Part shown: one piece after another, positions 34,915-43,328 of the stretch | Numbering within the stretch: the first letter of the stretch is position 1 | How the letters are laid out: each line of letters starts with the position of its first letter | Source: an uncultured Candidatus Saccharibacteria bacterium | GTDB lineage: Bacteria; Patescibacteriota; Saccharimonadia; Saccharimonadales; Saccharimonadaceae | Length of the DNA: 64,000 nucleotides | Direction of reading: 5' to 3' | Assembly (NCBI GenBank): GCA_938045445.1 | Contig: CALIMM010000016.1 | Span: 1 to 64,000 of the forward strand | Translations under genes and position numbers: made by a program | The notes under the pieces: generated by a model | Databases searched by the model: none | The model's input: only the letters and a program-made list of their open reading frames with translations | Told to the model about the DNA's origin: nothing

Positions 34915-36882
34915 TTATGCGCGTCGCACATAGCGCGCCAATAGCATCCCGCCAGCAAGCAACGCCGCTGTCGCAAGGACAAATTGCCAGAGTGATATGC
35001 CGGTGTCGGCTAAGAGGCCGTGGAATTGGCTTGGCTTGGCTGGCTGAGTGGGCTGGTTGGGTTTATTTGGATCGAGTGGATTTGTCGCCAGTGCCGCGCG
35101 GCACTCCGACCAAATTGCTTCTGGGTAGCTGGCCGCCAACACATACCACGCCGTCGATGCCACCGAGTTTGCATTGGTTAGTTCATTTGGCAGATCGGCC
35201 TTAGACGCGTACTGCCATGCACCATTGGGCCGCTGCGCCGGGTACGTGTCTGTCAAGATTGCCCGCGCTGTGGCCGTGTCCCCAGCGATAGTATGCGCCT
35301 GCGCTACGCCATACGTCCCTTCAAACCATACGGTTGGCACGTAATTACCTGTCAAATACGGTGTATAGCCTTTTGCCGCACCATCGGTTGTTTTGTAGAT
35401 GGCAGTATGAGCAAGCGCCTGCTTAGCTTTGTCGTATTCGCCAATCGCATTAAGGAAAATTGAGCCCCAGCTTGTTGTATCAAGTGCCTTGCTGCTGTCG
35501 TTATATCCTTGGTTAAAGCGCCCTTCGGGTGTATTCCATAGTTTTGCCACCGTTGCTTTGGCAAGTTCATCCGCCTTCTGGGCATACTGCTTATCGCCCA
35601 GCACGCGAGCTGCCCGTTCGTATACATGCCACATGTCAGTGTTGTGCTCAGTAGCATGCCACGCAATATCCTTCTTGACGCCATTGTCGATCCGTACTCC
35701 GCCACGGAACAATCCAGCAGCATCACCAGTCGTCGTCTTCATCGTCTCAAGCCAGCGGAAGGTATCAAGAATCATCTGGCGCACCCCTTGCTGATCACCA
35801 TACTTTTCCATATAGCGAATAAGCGCATACTGCACGAAGGCAATGCCACCAGTATAATAAATCGGCTGCTGGATCCCTGTATAATCAAGCTGGTGTACAC
35901 TCGCCGGGAAGGCCCCCTTCTGCTCACCCGTCTTGACTTGGATTGCGCTTAGGCCATGCACGAGCTTATCCGCCATTGCTCGATCGTCCACGCCAATCGC
36001 CACGAGTAGCGCCAGCGACTGATCATACACATAGCTATACGACTCACGCGGTGTACCATAGCCATCTTGACCTGGTGCATACTCATACGAGCGAATAAGT
36101 CCCACCAGCTCTGGCTTGAAATACTCGGCAATGATGGTTTTGGTTGCTGTATCATAGAGGCGAATTAATTTATGCCCCTTACCTACTGCATCGAAACTAA
36201 AGGTATTATCTGCCTGAGCTGGCTGCGTAGCTTGGAGGTATTCTTTATCAGATACCGCGTAGAGCTGCACCTCAAGATTCTTATACGTAACAGGTCGCGG
36301 CCAGCTCTCACCAATCTGCTGCCCCGTCACTTTGTCGTATAACCGGAAGTGCCATGACCCCGCAAACGCCGGATTAACAGGTGAGAGGTCAAGCGTCCAT
36401 GTACCATCAGGCTGCACTGCTGCGGGTATAGCAGCTGGCTGCTCATATTCAGCATCACTGTAGAGATACGCCCGCACTTCACGTGGGTTCGCCCCCGTTG
36501 GTGCCGTCCCCTTCACTGTACCGCGGTAGCCTTCGGCAGCGTGCGCAGCATGAGGAACCGTCAGTGGCGTCGCACTTTCGGTTTGTCGTGGGTGCGCAAG
36601 CGTAAAGCGCCCGCTCACCTTTGCTTGATAGTCAAAGCCATAGGCTTGTGCTGGTGTAATAGTACTGCCATCACCCTGGTTGCGCTTTGGCTCCATCATC
36701 TGTTTGAGCCATGCCATCGCCCGCGCTGTTGGCGCAGAATCAGTCGCCAGTGACCGGCGCACCGCTCGAAATAGCTGATCATTTGTACCACACAGCGATG
36801 TATTTGCCCGTGCTGACGGAGCTATCGCGAGCCCATAGAGTGCACCGCACAGCAGCACGACGCTCAATCCCCATCGTTTCAT
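34915..36882 (-). CDS. Surface protein with LADTG sorting motif and glycosidase-like domain
   Basis: The 655-residue protein has a signal peptide (cleavage after SARA, residues 1-26). A middle region (about 290-590) of repeated Trp/Tyr-rich helices resembles the (alpha/alpha)6 toroid of several glycoside hydrolases. It ends with LADTG near 624, a membrane helix and RR, a sortase-sorting layout. A beta-domain region (about 120-285) precedes the helical part. It may cleave or bind host glycans, but the catalytic acids cannot be assigned. An excellent GGAGGGGG site precedes the ATG. Confidence 0.78.
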   Translation of the reverse strand: MKRWGLSVVLLCGALYGLAIAPSARANTSLCGTNDQLFRAVRRSLATDSAPTARAMAWLKQMMEPKRNQGDGSTITPAQAYGFDYQAKVSGRFTLAHPRQTESATPLTVPHAAHAAEGYRGTVKGTAPTGANPREVRAYLYSDAEYEQPAAIPAAVQPDGTWTLDLSPVNPAFAGSWHFRLYDKVTGQQIGESWPRPVTYKNLEVQLYAVSDKEYLQATQPAQADNTFSFDAVGKGHKLIRLYDTATKTIIAEYFKPELVGLIRSYEYAPGQDGYGTPRESYSYVYDQSLALLVAIGVDDRAMADKLVHGLSAIQVKTGEQKGAFPASVHQLDYTGIQQPIYYTGGIAFVQYALIRYMEKYGDQQGVRQMILDTFRWLETMKTTTGDAAGLFRGGVRIDNGVKKDIAWHATEHNTDMWHVYERAARVLGDKQYAQKADELAKATVAKLWNTPEGRFNQGYNDSSKALDTTSWGSIFLNAIGEYDKAKQALAHTAIYKTTDGAAKGYTPYLTGNYVPTVWFEGTYGVAQAHTIAGDTATARAILTDTYPAQRPNGAWQYASKADLPNELTNANSVASTAWYVLAASYPEAIWSECRAALATNPLDPNKPNQPTQPAKPSQFHGLLADTGISLWQFVLATAALLAGGMLLARYVRRA

Positions 36883-37201
36883 TATTCCCCCTCCAAAATA
36901 CTCTTATGCTTATATTTATAGCACACTTTGGCCATATCGCATATATGTCATAGCCATTTTATCCATAATTATGAGCCACCAACGCTATACACTATACTTT
37001 GGCCAGATCAAAAGTGCTCGTGTATCACCATCAACCTCACCTGTGATATATCAAACAATTATTTTTCCGCTTTAAACTCACTTCAACTCATTACTCCCTA
37101 AAGTATCAATTTGCCTAATAAGCAATCTTGTATTAGGCTAGAAGGAGGCAGGGTTGGCACCTTGCGTACCAATATCGTTAAAGCCGCACGAGGAGTACTC
37201 C
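36883..37201. other. Intergenic region with a possible 5' leader
   Basis: This AT-rich stretch separates the divergent LADTG and DUF2188 genes. A TATAAAT-like -10 for the LADTG gene sits near its left end. On the plus strand a TATACT-like box lies near 36990. No supported small ORF is seen. Confidence 0.5.
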
Positions 37202-37441
37202 ATGGCACAAAATTTTACGATTAGCGGTAACAAACTCAAAGGCTACCAAGCAGTCGCCGACGGCACTGGCCGCGTCCACTTTGTGGGCACCACCCAGGAG
37301 GAGGTCATCGACCAAACCAGGCGCTATATGCGCCAGCACGGTGGTGGCGAGCTCAGGATCCAGCGCGCCGACGGTAGCGCCCAGTATCGCGATGCCGATA
37401 CCGTCCCACCCAAGAAGGATCCCTTCCCACCGCAAGGATAG
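37202..37441 (+). CDS. DUF2188-like small protein
   Basis: The 79-residue protein fits the DUF2188 pattern: GRVHFVGTTQEEVIDQTRRYMRQ, then GGELRIQRADGSAQYRDAD, a two-strand plus helix unit with a final RADG(S) turn. The function of the family is not known. The ATG at 37202 has an AGGAG site, while the longer frame from 37154 has no start signal. A terminator hairpin follows 13 bases after the stop. Confidence 0.78.
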   Translation: MAQNFTISGNKLKGYQAVADGTGRVHFVGTTQEEVIDQTRRYMRQHGGGELRIQRADGSAQYRDADTVPPKKDPFPPQG

Positions 37442-37453
37442 CACTCATCCTCA

Positions 37454-37482
37454 CAATACCTCTGCTCTTGGCAGAGGTATTG
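37454..37482 (+). terminator. Hairpin terminator after the DUF2188 gene
   Basis: CAATACCTCTGC and GCAGAGGTATTG form a perfect 12-base stem around a 5-base loop at 37466-37470. Only a short T stretch follows, but the position right after the stop supports it. Confidence 0.65.
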
Positions 37483-37504
37483 TTATGTCAGAAGAATATA
37501 ATAA

Positions 37505-38158
37505 CTACTTGAGGAGCGTATCAGGCACACCAAGCATCCGTGCTAGCGCATACTGAAGCAAAAAACTCAAGGAGGCAACGCCAGCGCAAAGCACTGCAAC
37601 GATCCGCACCACATGCTGCGATAGCGGTGCCGCACCGGGCCAGATCATTAGGATAACTACTGGCACTACACAAGCTAGCGCCTTAATACCTGCTGCAATG
37701 CGTGCGTTGATGATGGTACGCTGCTTCTTGCTCACTGGCTGGTGAGATTTTGTGGCTAGGGGCGCAACTGCCTTCGTTGTCTTTTTTACTACGCGCTCGC
37801 CTGTTTTGGCAATATTGCGCGGCAGCATGACCAGCATATAGAGGCCGCATCCAATCATACCGATGGTGATGATCGCCACGAGTGCAATCGCTACTGGCTG
37901 CGGCAAATCTGCTCCCGAGGGCATACCCTGTGGAAGTGTGATCTCTGGCTGATCATGCGGCTCTGGTATGACCCAAAGCGCCTTATCTCGCGTGATATAT
38001 GGGTAGAGCAGTTGCATAGCACACCACACCCATAGCAGCAAGCAAAAGAGATACCCCACCGACGCGCAGCAATGCGTCACCAAAAGCGCAAACCGCCGTG
38101 GCTGTGGCTGCTTGGGCTGCTCCTTCGACTTTGCTGGCTGAGAAGACTGCGCTACCAT
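37505..38158 (-). CDS. Four-helix membrane protein of unknown function
   Basis: The 217-residue protein has about four hydrophobic segments (near 27-53, 90-112, 155-175 and 183-206), a Pro/Gln/Lys-rich cytosolic start and a basic central linker (KTGERVVKKTTKAV). No family is recognised. TATAAT lies 11 bases before the ATG, giving a short leader. It is convergent to the DUF2188 gene. Confidence 0.68.
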   Translation of the reverse strand: MVAQSSQPAKSKEQPKQPQPRRFALLVTHCCASVGYLFCLLLWVWCAMQLLYPYITRDKALWVIPEPHDQPEITLPQGMPSGADLPQPVAIALVAIITIGMIGCGLYMLVMLPRNIAKTGERVVKKTTKAVAPLATKSHQPVSKKQRTIINARIAAGIKALACVVPVVILMIWPGAAPLSQHVVRIVAVLCAGVASLSFLLQYALARMLGVPDTLLK

Positions 38159-38314
38159 AACTACTGGTCATTATACACGACAGCACAAAGTGATGCTATG
38201 GTGTGTGGTCTTACCACTGTTTTTTAAATTAACCGGCAATGGTTGCTGGCAACCCATTTGTTACTATAGTTATAAAATTCACCCTTAGCAAAGCAGGTGA
38301 AAAAGCGACTTAGA

Positions 38315-38521
38315 TCAATCGGTCCTTTGATGAGCGGGAGGAATAGTACGAAAATCATCAATCACACTTTGTGCAGTTGCAAAGTCTGAAAATTCATGCG
38401 GATCCATTGCTGCTATCTCAGCTGGGGTAACTGTATCGGGGTGCCGCGTTCTGTATTCTGTGGCAGGGTAACCATATTTAAGGATTCTAGCTGCAAAAAC
38501 GAGCACGTCATACTCACTCAT
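38315..38521 (-). CDS. Possible small protein of unknown function
   Basis: The 68-residue product has a short helical core (TVTPAEIAAMDPHEFSDFATAQ) and no recognised family. A GAAGAG-like site precedes the ATG. It lies between a membrane-protein gene and the proline tRNAs. It may be a real small gene, but no homologue or strong promoter supports it. Confidence 0.4.
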   Translation of the reverse strand: MSEYDVLVFAARILKYGYPATEYRTRHPDTVTPAEIAAMDPHEFSDFATAQSVIDDFRTIPPAHQRTD

Positions 38522-38621
38522 CCCAGTCTTCTCTTCACGGTGCTCTTGTTCGCACTAAATATTGTGTACCTATCAAAAAATAATCTGACTACACGAGCCA
38601 GATCACAATTGCTTACAAATA

Positions 38622-38697
38622 TGGTCGGGGTGACTGGACTCAAACCAGCGACCTCGCGGTCCCAAACCGCGCGCGCTATCAACTGCGCCACACCCCG
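38622..38697 (-). tRNA. tRNA-Pro (anticodon TGG)
   Basis: Read on the minus strand, a 76-base cloverleaf folds: acceptor CGGGGTG with CACCCCG, D stem GCGC, anticodon stem CGCGG around loop TTTGGGA (anticodon TGG), and T stem GCTGG. A discriminator A and an encoded CCA end it. Confidence 0.93.
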
Positions 38698-38744
38698 ATA
38701 CGCTTTATATCACACGGGCGACCACTCTTTGCCGGAGCAAAGTA

Positions 38745-38821
38745 TGGTCGGGGTGACTGGATTTGAACCAGCGACCTCACCGTCCCGAACGGTGCGCGCT
38801 ACCAAGCTGCGCCACACCCCG
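38745..38821 (-). tRNA. tRNA-Pro (anticodon CGG)
   Basis: Read on the minus strand, a 77-base cloverleaf folds: the same acceptor CGGGGTG/CACCCCG, anticodon stem CACCG around loop TTCGGGA (anticodon CGG), T stem GCTGG with loop TTCAAAT, discriminator A and encoded CCA. It is 47 bases from the other proline tRNA, and their acceptor and T regions are nearly identical, so one arose by duplication. Confidence 0.93.
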
Positions 38822-39005
38822 CGATACAAGACTTTGCCATCATACCACACAATATGGCAGCTTGTCTACTGTCTTGCTATCAAGACCAATATACTCACCC
38901 CACAAACACAAGGTCGCCCTGCGATATTTATCTAAGAAACTATAGTAAACAATCACCAACCAGCATATAGCTGGCGCATCACGGAAACGTAGACTGCTGA
39001 TACTA

Positions 39006-39656
39006 TTACGCTTTGGGTGGTACAATATCTGCTTTAAGTACATCGCATGCAGTGGGGTATACTGTGCCGGACTCAAACGTGTAAACAAGCAACTGGCCAA
39101 AGGGCATCTCCACTGTACCCATATCTTCCTCGGGGATTCGGTCGAGGTACTTCATAAGTGCGCGAATCGTGTTGCCATGCGCCACAATCAATACGGTCTC
39201 ACCCGCCTGGAGCCGCGGCAAGATTTTTGCCTCAAAATACGGGATCGTGCGCTCATACACATCCTTCAGTGTCTCACCACCGGGTACAGGGTAATCCCAG
39301 CCGCGCCGGATACCATTAAAGGCCTTCTCGCCAATCTCTTCTTTGACTTCCCATTTGTTCTTGCCAGTTAGGTCACCATAGTCACGCTCGTTCAGCTCAG
39401 AGGCATGCACCACCGTGGCATCACTCGAGCGGATTGGGTTATCTGCACCTTCCATCAACGCATCAAGCGTCTCATGCGTTCGTTTGAGCGCCGAAGTATA
39501 TACTGCATCGATGGTGCGACCACGCAAGAACTCGCCAAGTTGACGCGTATCGTTCTTACCTTTCTCGGTAAGGCTTACGTCCGTCCAGCCTGTCCATTTA
39601 CCTTGTAGATTCCATTCGCTTTCGCCGTGCCGGCTGATGATAAGTGTTCCTGTCAT
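39006..39656 (-). CDS. gpmA: 2,3-bisphosphoglycerate-dependent phosphoglycerate mutase
   Basis: The 216-residue protein begins TLIISRHGESEWN, with catalytic His10. It continues with LTEKGKNDTRQLG, SELNERDYGDLTGK and, near the end, LIVAHGNTIRALMKYLD, the second catalytic histidine. This is the cofactor-dependent mutase that interconverts 3- and 2-phosphoglycerate in glycolysis. The start at 39656 is preceded by TATAAT 6 bases away; the longer ORF to 39740 is rejected. Enolase, the next enzyme of the pathway, is about 800 bases away on the other strand. Confidence 0.92.
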   Translation of the reverse strand: MTGTLIISRHGESEWNLQGKWTGWTDVSLTEKGKNDTRQLGEFLRGRTIDAVYTSALKRTHETLDALMEGADNPIRSSDATVVHASELNERDYGDLTGKNKWEVKEEIGEKAFNGIRRGWDYPVPGGETLKDVYERTIPYFEAKILPRLQAGETVLIVAHGNTIRALMKYLDRIPEEDMGTVEMPFGQLLVYTFESGTVYPTACDVLKADIVPPKA

Positions 39657-39745
39657 GTCTCCATTATACGGCACTATTGGCGTGAGTGCCATACACCTAC
39701 CTACTAAGAGTAGTAACACAAGAACTGTGTAATCGCTCAAGATTC

Positions 39746-39767
39746 AAAAAGCCCCCGGAAGGGGGCT
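39746..39767 (-). terminator. Terminator of the small secreted protein gene
   Basis: On the minus strand AGCCCCC and GGGGGCT pair around a 4-base loop, followed by TTTTT. It lies about 60 bases after the stop of the secreted protein gene. Confidence 0.8.
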
Positions 39768-39829
39768 GCGACAACGGGGTTTTCATTTTCGTTTTTTGGG
39801 TATATCGGGTGCTTACAGTGAGTAGTTAT

Positions 39830-40210
39830 TTAGCGAACGAAATCGCCTTGATATACTGATCCGTCGGTACGAGACAACAGCCAGTAGTGATATGCTGCTC
39901 CCTCTGGTGCTGCCTCAAGACTGACACAGCCGGTCTCGCCTGCGCCAAGGATTTGGCCATAGCTCGGGCCGTTGCCTTGGGTTGGCGCCACTGTAAAGGC
40001 TGTCGTGCCAGGTGTGCCATCGGGGTAGTTTGCATCAGAAACGCAAAACAGTTTCGTCCCATCGTAGTATTGGACAACGGATGTACCGTTGTCATTGGCT
40101 GTCGGCCCGAAACTCTCTGCCGACGCTGGTGCTGTATTAAACAGCAAAGATCCCGCCGCCATTGAGCCAACTGCCAATACGCTAAGGATACCTACCTTTT
40201 TGAATGTCAT
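39830..40210 (-). CDS. Small secreted protein
   Basis: The 126-residue protein has a clear signal peptide (MTFKKVGILSVLAVGSMAAG, cleavage after PASA at about residue 31) and a mature part of about 95 residues with two cysteines (LFCVSD, TGCVSLE) that may form a disulfide. The rest is Gly/Thr/Pro/Tyr-rich. No family is recognised. The start at 40210 has an AAGGAGGG site; the longer frame to 40279 has none. A hairpin leader and strong terminator frame the gene, suggesting a well-expressed single-gene unit. Confidence 0.78.
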   Translation of the reverse strand: MTFKKVGILSVLAVGSMAAGSLLFNTAPASAESFGPTANDNGTSVVQYYDGTKLFCVSDANYPDGTPGTTAFTVAPTQGNGPSYGQILGAGETGCVSLEAAPEGAAYHYWLLSRTDGSVYQGDFVR

Positions 40211-40253
40211 GGGAATAGCCCTCCTTACTGTGTAGGTGCGAAACGAAGAACAC

Positions 40254-40270
40254 AGGGTTGCTGCAACCCT
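40254..40270. repeat. Perfect hairpin in the leader of the small secreted protein
   Basis: AGGGTTG and CAACCCT pair around a 3-base loop between the promoter region (TATAAT near 40300 on the minus strand) and the ribosome-binding site of the secreted protein gene. It may affect mRNA stability or translation; no known riboswitch is recognised. Confidence 0.5.
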
Positions 40271-40449
40271 CCGCTTCATTAACCGTTGCCGTAATTATAT
40301 TGTACCATGTGTGCTAGCAAATACAATGCTTGAATCTACAAAATGACCTTTTGTCAATATCCTTGTCTGGCATGAAAATTTTCGCAGTTGGTTCATGCTA
40401 TTTTAACGGTAATGGCGATCGCCTTCCATTCGATGGTATACTAGAAGAT

Positions 40450-41730
40450 ATGAACAACTACTCTATCCAAACCATAAAAGCACGACAAATTTTAGACAGC
40501 CGCGGCAACCCCACCGTCGAAGCGGACGTCATCCTTGCTGATGGCACGATGGGCCGAGCGGCCGTCCCGAGTGGGGCAAGTACCGGTGCAGGTGAAGCAC
40601 TGGAGCTACGCGATGGTGGTAGCCAGTGGACTGGCAAAGGAGTGAGCCAAGCAGTTACCCACGTTAACGACGTTATCGCTCCTGCACTGGTGGGCCACGA
40701 TGCGAGCGACCAGCAAGCGATTGATAATACAATGCTTGCTCTTGACGGGACGGATAATAAGTCTAAGCTCGGTGCTAATGCCATCCTCAGCGTTAGCCTT
40801 GCCACCGCTAAGGCTGTTGCCAATGCCAAGCAGCAACCCCTCTGGCGCTACATTGCTAAGCAAACTGGCAGCACACCAAGCCTTCCCCTACCAATGATGA
40901 ATGTCCTCAACGGTGGTGCGCACGCTGCTTTTGCGACTGACATCCAGGAGTTTATGATCATCTGCAAGGGTGCGACGACCTTTGCAGATACGCTCCGCAT
41001 GGGCACCGAAATCTTCCACGCTCTTGCCAAAGTCCTCAAAGCACACGACTACCCCACTACTGTTGGCGACGAAGGTGGCTATGCACCACGCGTCCGCCAG
41101 GGTAACCGCGAGCCACTCGCCTTGCTGAGTGAAGCGATTACCAATGCTGGCTACACCGTTGGCACAGACGTCGTCTTTGCAATGGATGCTGCCTCGAGTG
41201 AGTTCTACCATGACGGCCGTTATGAGTTGAAGTGTGAAGGCAAGAGCCTGACCAGCAGCGAGATGATCGACTGGCTGGCTGCCCTTGTCGACGAATTCCC
41301 AATCGTCAGCATCGAAGACGGCCTAGCCGAGGGCGACTGGGCAGGCTGGCAGCAGCTCCGCCAACGCCTCGGCGACCGCGTCCAGCTGGTGGGCGATGAC
41401 CTACTCGTCACGAATACAAGCCTCATCCAGCAAGCGATCGACCAAGACGCTGCCAATGCACTCCTCGTCAAGCCCAACCAAATCGGCTCACTCAGCGAGA
41501 CAATCCAAGCTGTGCAGCTTGCCCAAAACGCTGGCTGGCGCACTGTGATGAGCCACCGCTCTGGCGAGACAGAGGACACCACGATCAGTCACTTGGCAGT
41601 TGGCCTGGGCTGTGGGCAGATCAAGACCGGCTCACTCTCGCGCACCGACCGCGTAGCGAAGTACAACGAACTGCTCCGCATTGCCGAGGCAGACAAGAGT
41701 CTCACTCTCGCGCAACCATTTAAGCAATAG
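40450..41730 (+). CDS. eno: Enolase
   Basis: The 426-residue protein begins [22 protein letters not shown] and has [22 protein letters not shown] and the metal-binding [12 protein letters not shown] region, ending with [20 protein letters not shown] and [11 protein letters not shown]. It converts 2-phosphoglycerate to phosphoenolpyruvate in glycolysis. The ATG at 40450 follows TATACT at 40437-40442 by 7 bases; the longer frame from 40330 would start upstream of the promoter and is longer than any enolase I know. A terminator follows. Confidence 0.96.
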   Translation: MNNYSIQTIKARQILDSRGNPTVEADVILADGTMGRAAVPSGASTGAGEALELRDGGSQWTGKGVSQAVTHVNDVIAPALVGHDASDQQAIDNTMLALDGTDNKSKLGANAILSVSLATAKAVANAKQQPLWRYIAKQTGSTPSLPLPMMNVLNGGAHAAFATDIQEFMIICKGATTFADTLRMGTEIFHALAKVLKAHDYPTTVGDEGGYAPRVRQGNREPLALLSEAITNAGYTVGTDVVFAMDAASSEFYHDGRYELKCEGKSLTSSEMIDWLAALVDEFPIVSIEDGLAEGDWAGWQQLRQRLGDRVQLVGDDLLVTNTSLIQQAIDQDAANALLVKPNQIGSLSETIQAVQLAQNAGWRTVMSHRSGETEDTTISHLAVGLGCGQIKTGSLSRTDRVAKYNELLRIAEADKSLTLAQPFKQ

Positions 41731-41762
41731 TAGCCTGGGCCCACCACACGGCACTACTTTAT

Positions 41763-41796
41763 GCTACCCACCCTTGCTTTGGGTGGGTGGCTTTTT
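41763..41796 (+). terminator. Terminator after enolase
   Basis: GCTACCCACCC and GGGTGGGTGGC pair with one wobble around a 7-base loop, followed by CTTTTT, about 30 bases after the enolase stop. Confidence 0.85.
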
Positions 41797-42109
41797 AGAC
41801 CACGCCTCCACACTAACCTTTTCAATGCTAGATTCTCTGCTCGCTAGTCATTTCTTTAGATTACTATAAGAGATAACACTTTCTACTTATTAGCTCCTAA
41901 GTCAGATTGGTGATTGATCTGTATACTCCACCGAATGAAACCGTGGGTGAAGAAATATGAAAGTTTTACTCTTTAACCCTTAGAGTCCTCTATCCACCTC
42001 GCTCTACAGCAAAAGTATCCAAGGGAGGTCCATCTGTTAATACCATGATGGTCATGCTATTGGCGTGCTGCTGCTCGTGCCGTATAATAGACAGAGATGA
42101 GGAGTTATT
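41797..42109. other. Intergenic region upstream of sortase
   Basis: No gene is supported here. The sortase promoter is at its right end, with TATAAT at 42083-42088 and a GAGGAG ribosome-binding site at 42098-42103. Confidence 0.55.
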
Positions 42110-42748
42110 ATGCTAGCAATGAATAAAGCAAAGCGGCAGCCATCTGCGCCGCGTCGTTCGCGTATGCGCATGTCGCGCATTTCGATACCAAACTGGATAT
42201 TCGGTACTATCGCAGTCCTCTTTTTGTTAGTGGGAGGGTATTTACTCCTACTCACCACATCACCAATTATCGCACCACATTTTACCAAGCCAATCACTGT
42301 AGCGACACTCGCCAAGCCTGAAGCCAAAGATAATCGTATTATTATCCCCAAGATCGGCGTTAATATCCCGTACGGCACCAATGGCAAACTCGCCCTCGAT
42401 CGTGGTGCGTGGTGGCGCTACCCAGACCACGGCAACCCTGAGAAGGGTGGTAACTTCGTCGTGGCAGCCCACCGCTTTAGTATTCAGCCAACGCCTGGCG
42501 GCACAGTAGAAAAATCACCATTCTTCCATATTGATAAGCTTGCCCTAGGCGACCAAATTCTCGCCGACTACCAAGGCAAACGCTACAACTACAAAATCAC
42601 CAAAAAGTTTGACGTCAAGCCAACCAGTGTCGAGATCGAAGCCCCAACAGAAGACGCCCGCCTGACGCTCTACAGCTGCGACTTAGGTGGCGCCAAAACT
42701 GGCCGAGTCGTCATCGTTGCTGAAAAGCAGGGTGAGGTTGCATCGTAG
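42110..42748 (+). CDS. Sortase
   Basis: The 212-residue protein has a membrane anchor at about 29-50 and a sortase domain with the catalytic triad His121 in AAHRFS, Cys190 in TLYSCDLG and Arg199 in KTGRVVIV. It cleaves LPXTG-like signals between Thr and Gly and joins the protein to the wall or to other subunits. It is alone, not beside a substrate, so it probably serves scattered substrates, such as the LPHTG protein (13998-15617) and the LADTG protein (34915-36882). The class cannot be fixed by eye, perhaps D or E. Confidence 0.92.
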   Translation: MLAMNKAKRQPSAPRRSRMRMSRISIPNWIFGTIAVLFLLVGGYLLLLTTSPIIAPHFTKPITVATLAKPEAKDNRIIIPKIGVNIPYGTNGKLALDRGAWWRYPDHGNPEKGGNFVVAAHRFSIQPTPGGTVEKSPFFHIDKLALGDQILADYQGKRYNYKITKKFDVKPTSVEIEAPTEDARLTLYSCDLGGAKTGRVVIVAEKQGEVAS

Positions 42749-43328
42749 CATCGGTGTTTTGCACGCTACAAGATCATTCTTAAATAAAGCAAATTCCTAT
42801 ATCGCTCACACGATAACCTCCCCTATTAATGATCTTATTCGGGTGGCAACTCTTTTTGCCTTTGCAATCGTCTTGGTCTTATGTGCTATCATGCATTTTG
42901 CGGACTCCAAAAGTCATTATTTCTCTCTTCTTCCTTCTTGGCCGCTTATCACAGAATAGAGGCTTCTCATTATATTCTAACTCTAATCCTGACATCCCTG
43001 TCTCCACTGTAGAAATGTAGCGTCTCGTCCACATCAACCCTTTTGTGGTGTTGAGCTTATAGATCTAAGGCTATCGCTTTTTGTACCTACTCATACTCCT
43101 GCCATTCATACAAGAGGCGTATAAACCGATGCCAAGTCTGGAGATGAAGGATAATTAACTCTCAGGCGATTTAAAAGACGCATATCTCATTGCCATCACA
43201 ACGTCACGAAATGGGGATATACTTTAGCTCATGTGTGCATTTATATCTCAAACTACAAATCCACACGACAAAGAACCGGCCAATTTACTTGACCGGGTTT
43301 TGTCTGTAATGAGTTGAGTCATTAGACT
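42749..43328. other. Intergenic region between sortase and RNase Y
   Basis: This is one of the longest gene-free stretches in the window. Hydrophobic open frames near 42700-43020 have no start signal or recognisable family. An imperfect hairpin (AACCGG with CCGGGTT, extended by GACAAA/TTTGTC) lies at 43268-43306 and may end the convergent transcripts, but has no T-run. Confidence 0.45.

Noticed and set aside
40330..40449. N-terminal extension of enolase
   Set aside because: It would make enolase 40 residues too long and lies upstream of the TATACT box.
42687..43020. Hydrophobic open frames after the sortase gene
   Set aside because: They overlap the sortase end or lack any start signal and have no recognisable family.
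43268..43306. Strong terminator between sortase and RNase Y
   Set aside because: The stem is imperfect and no T-run follows on either strand, so it is only mentioned as a possible hairpin.
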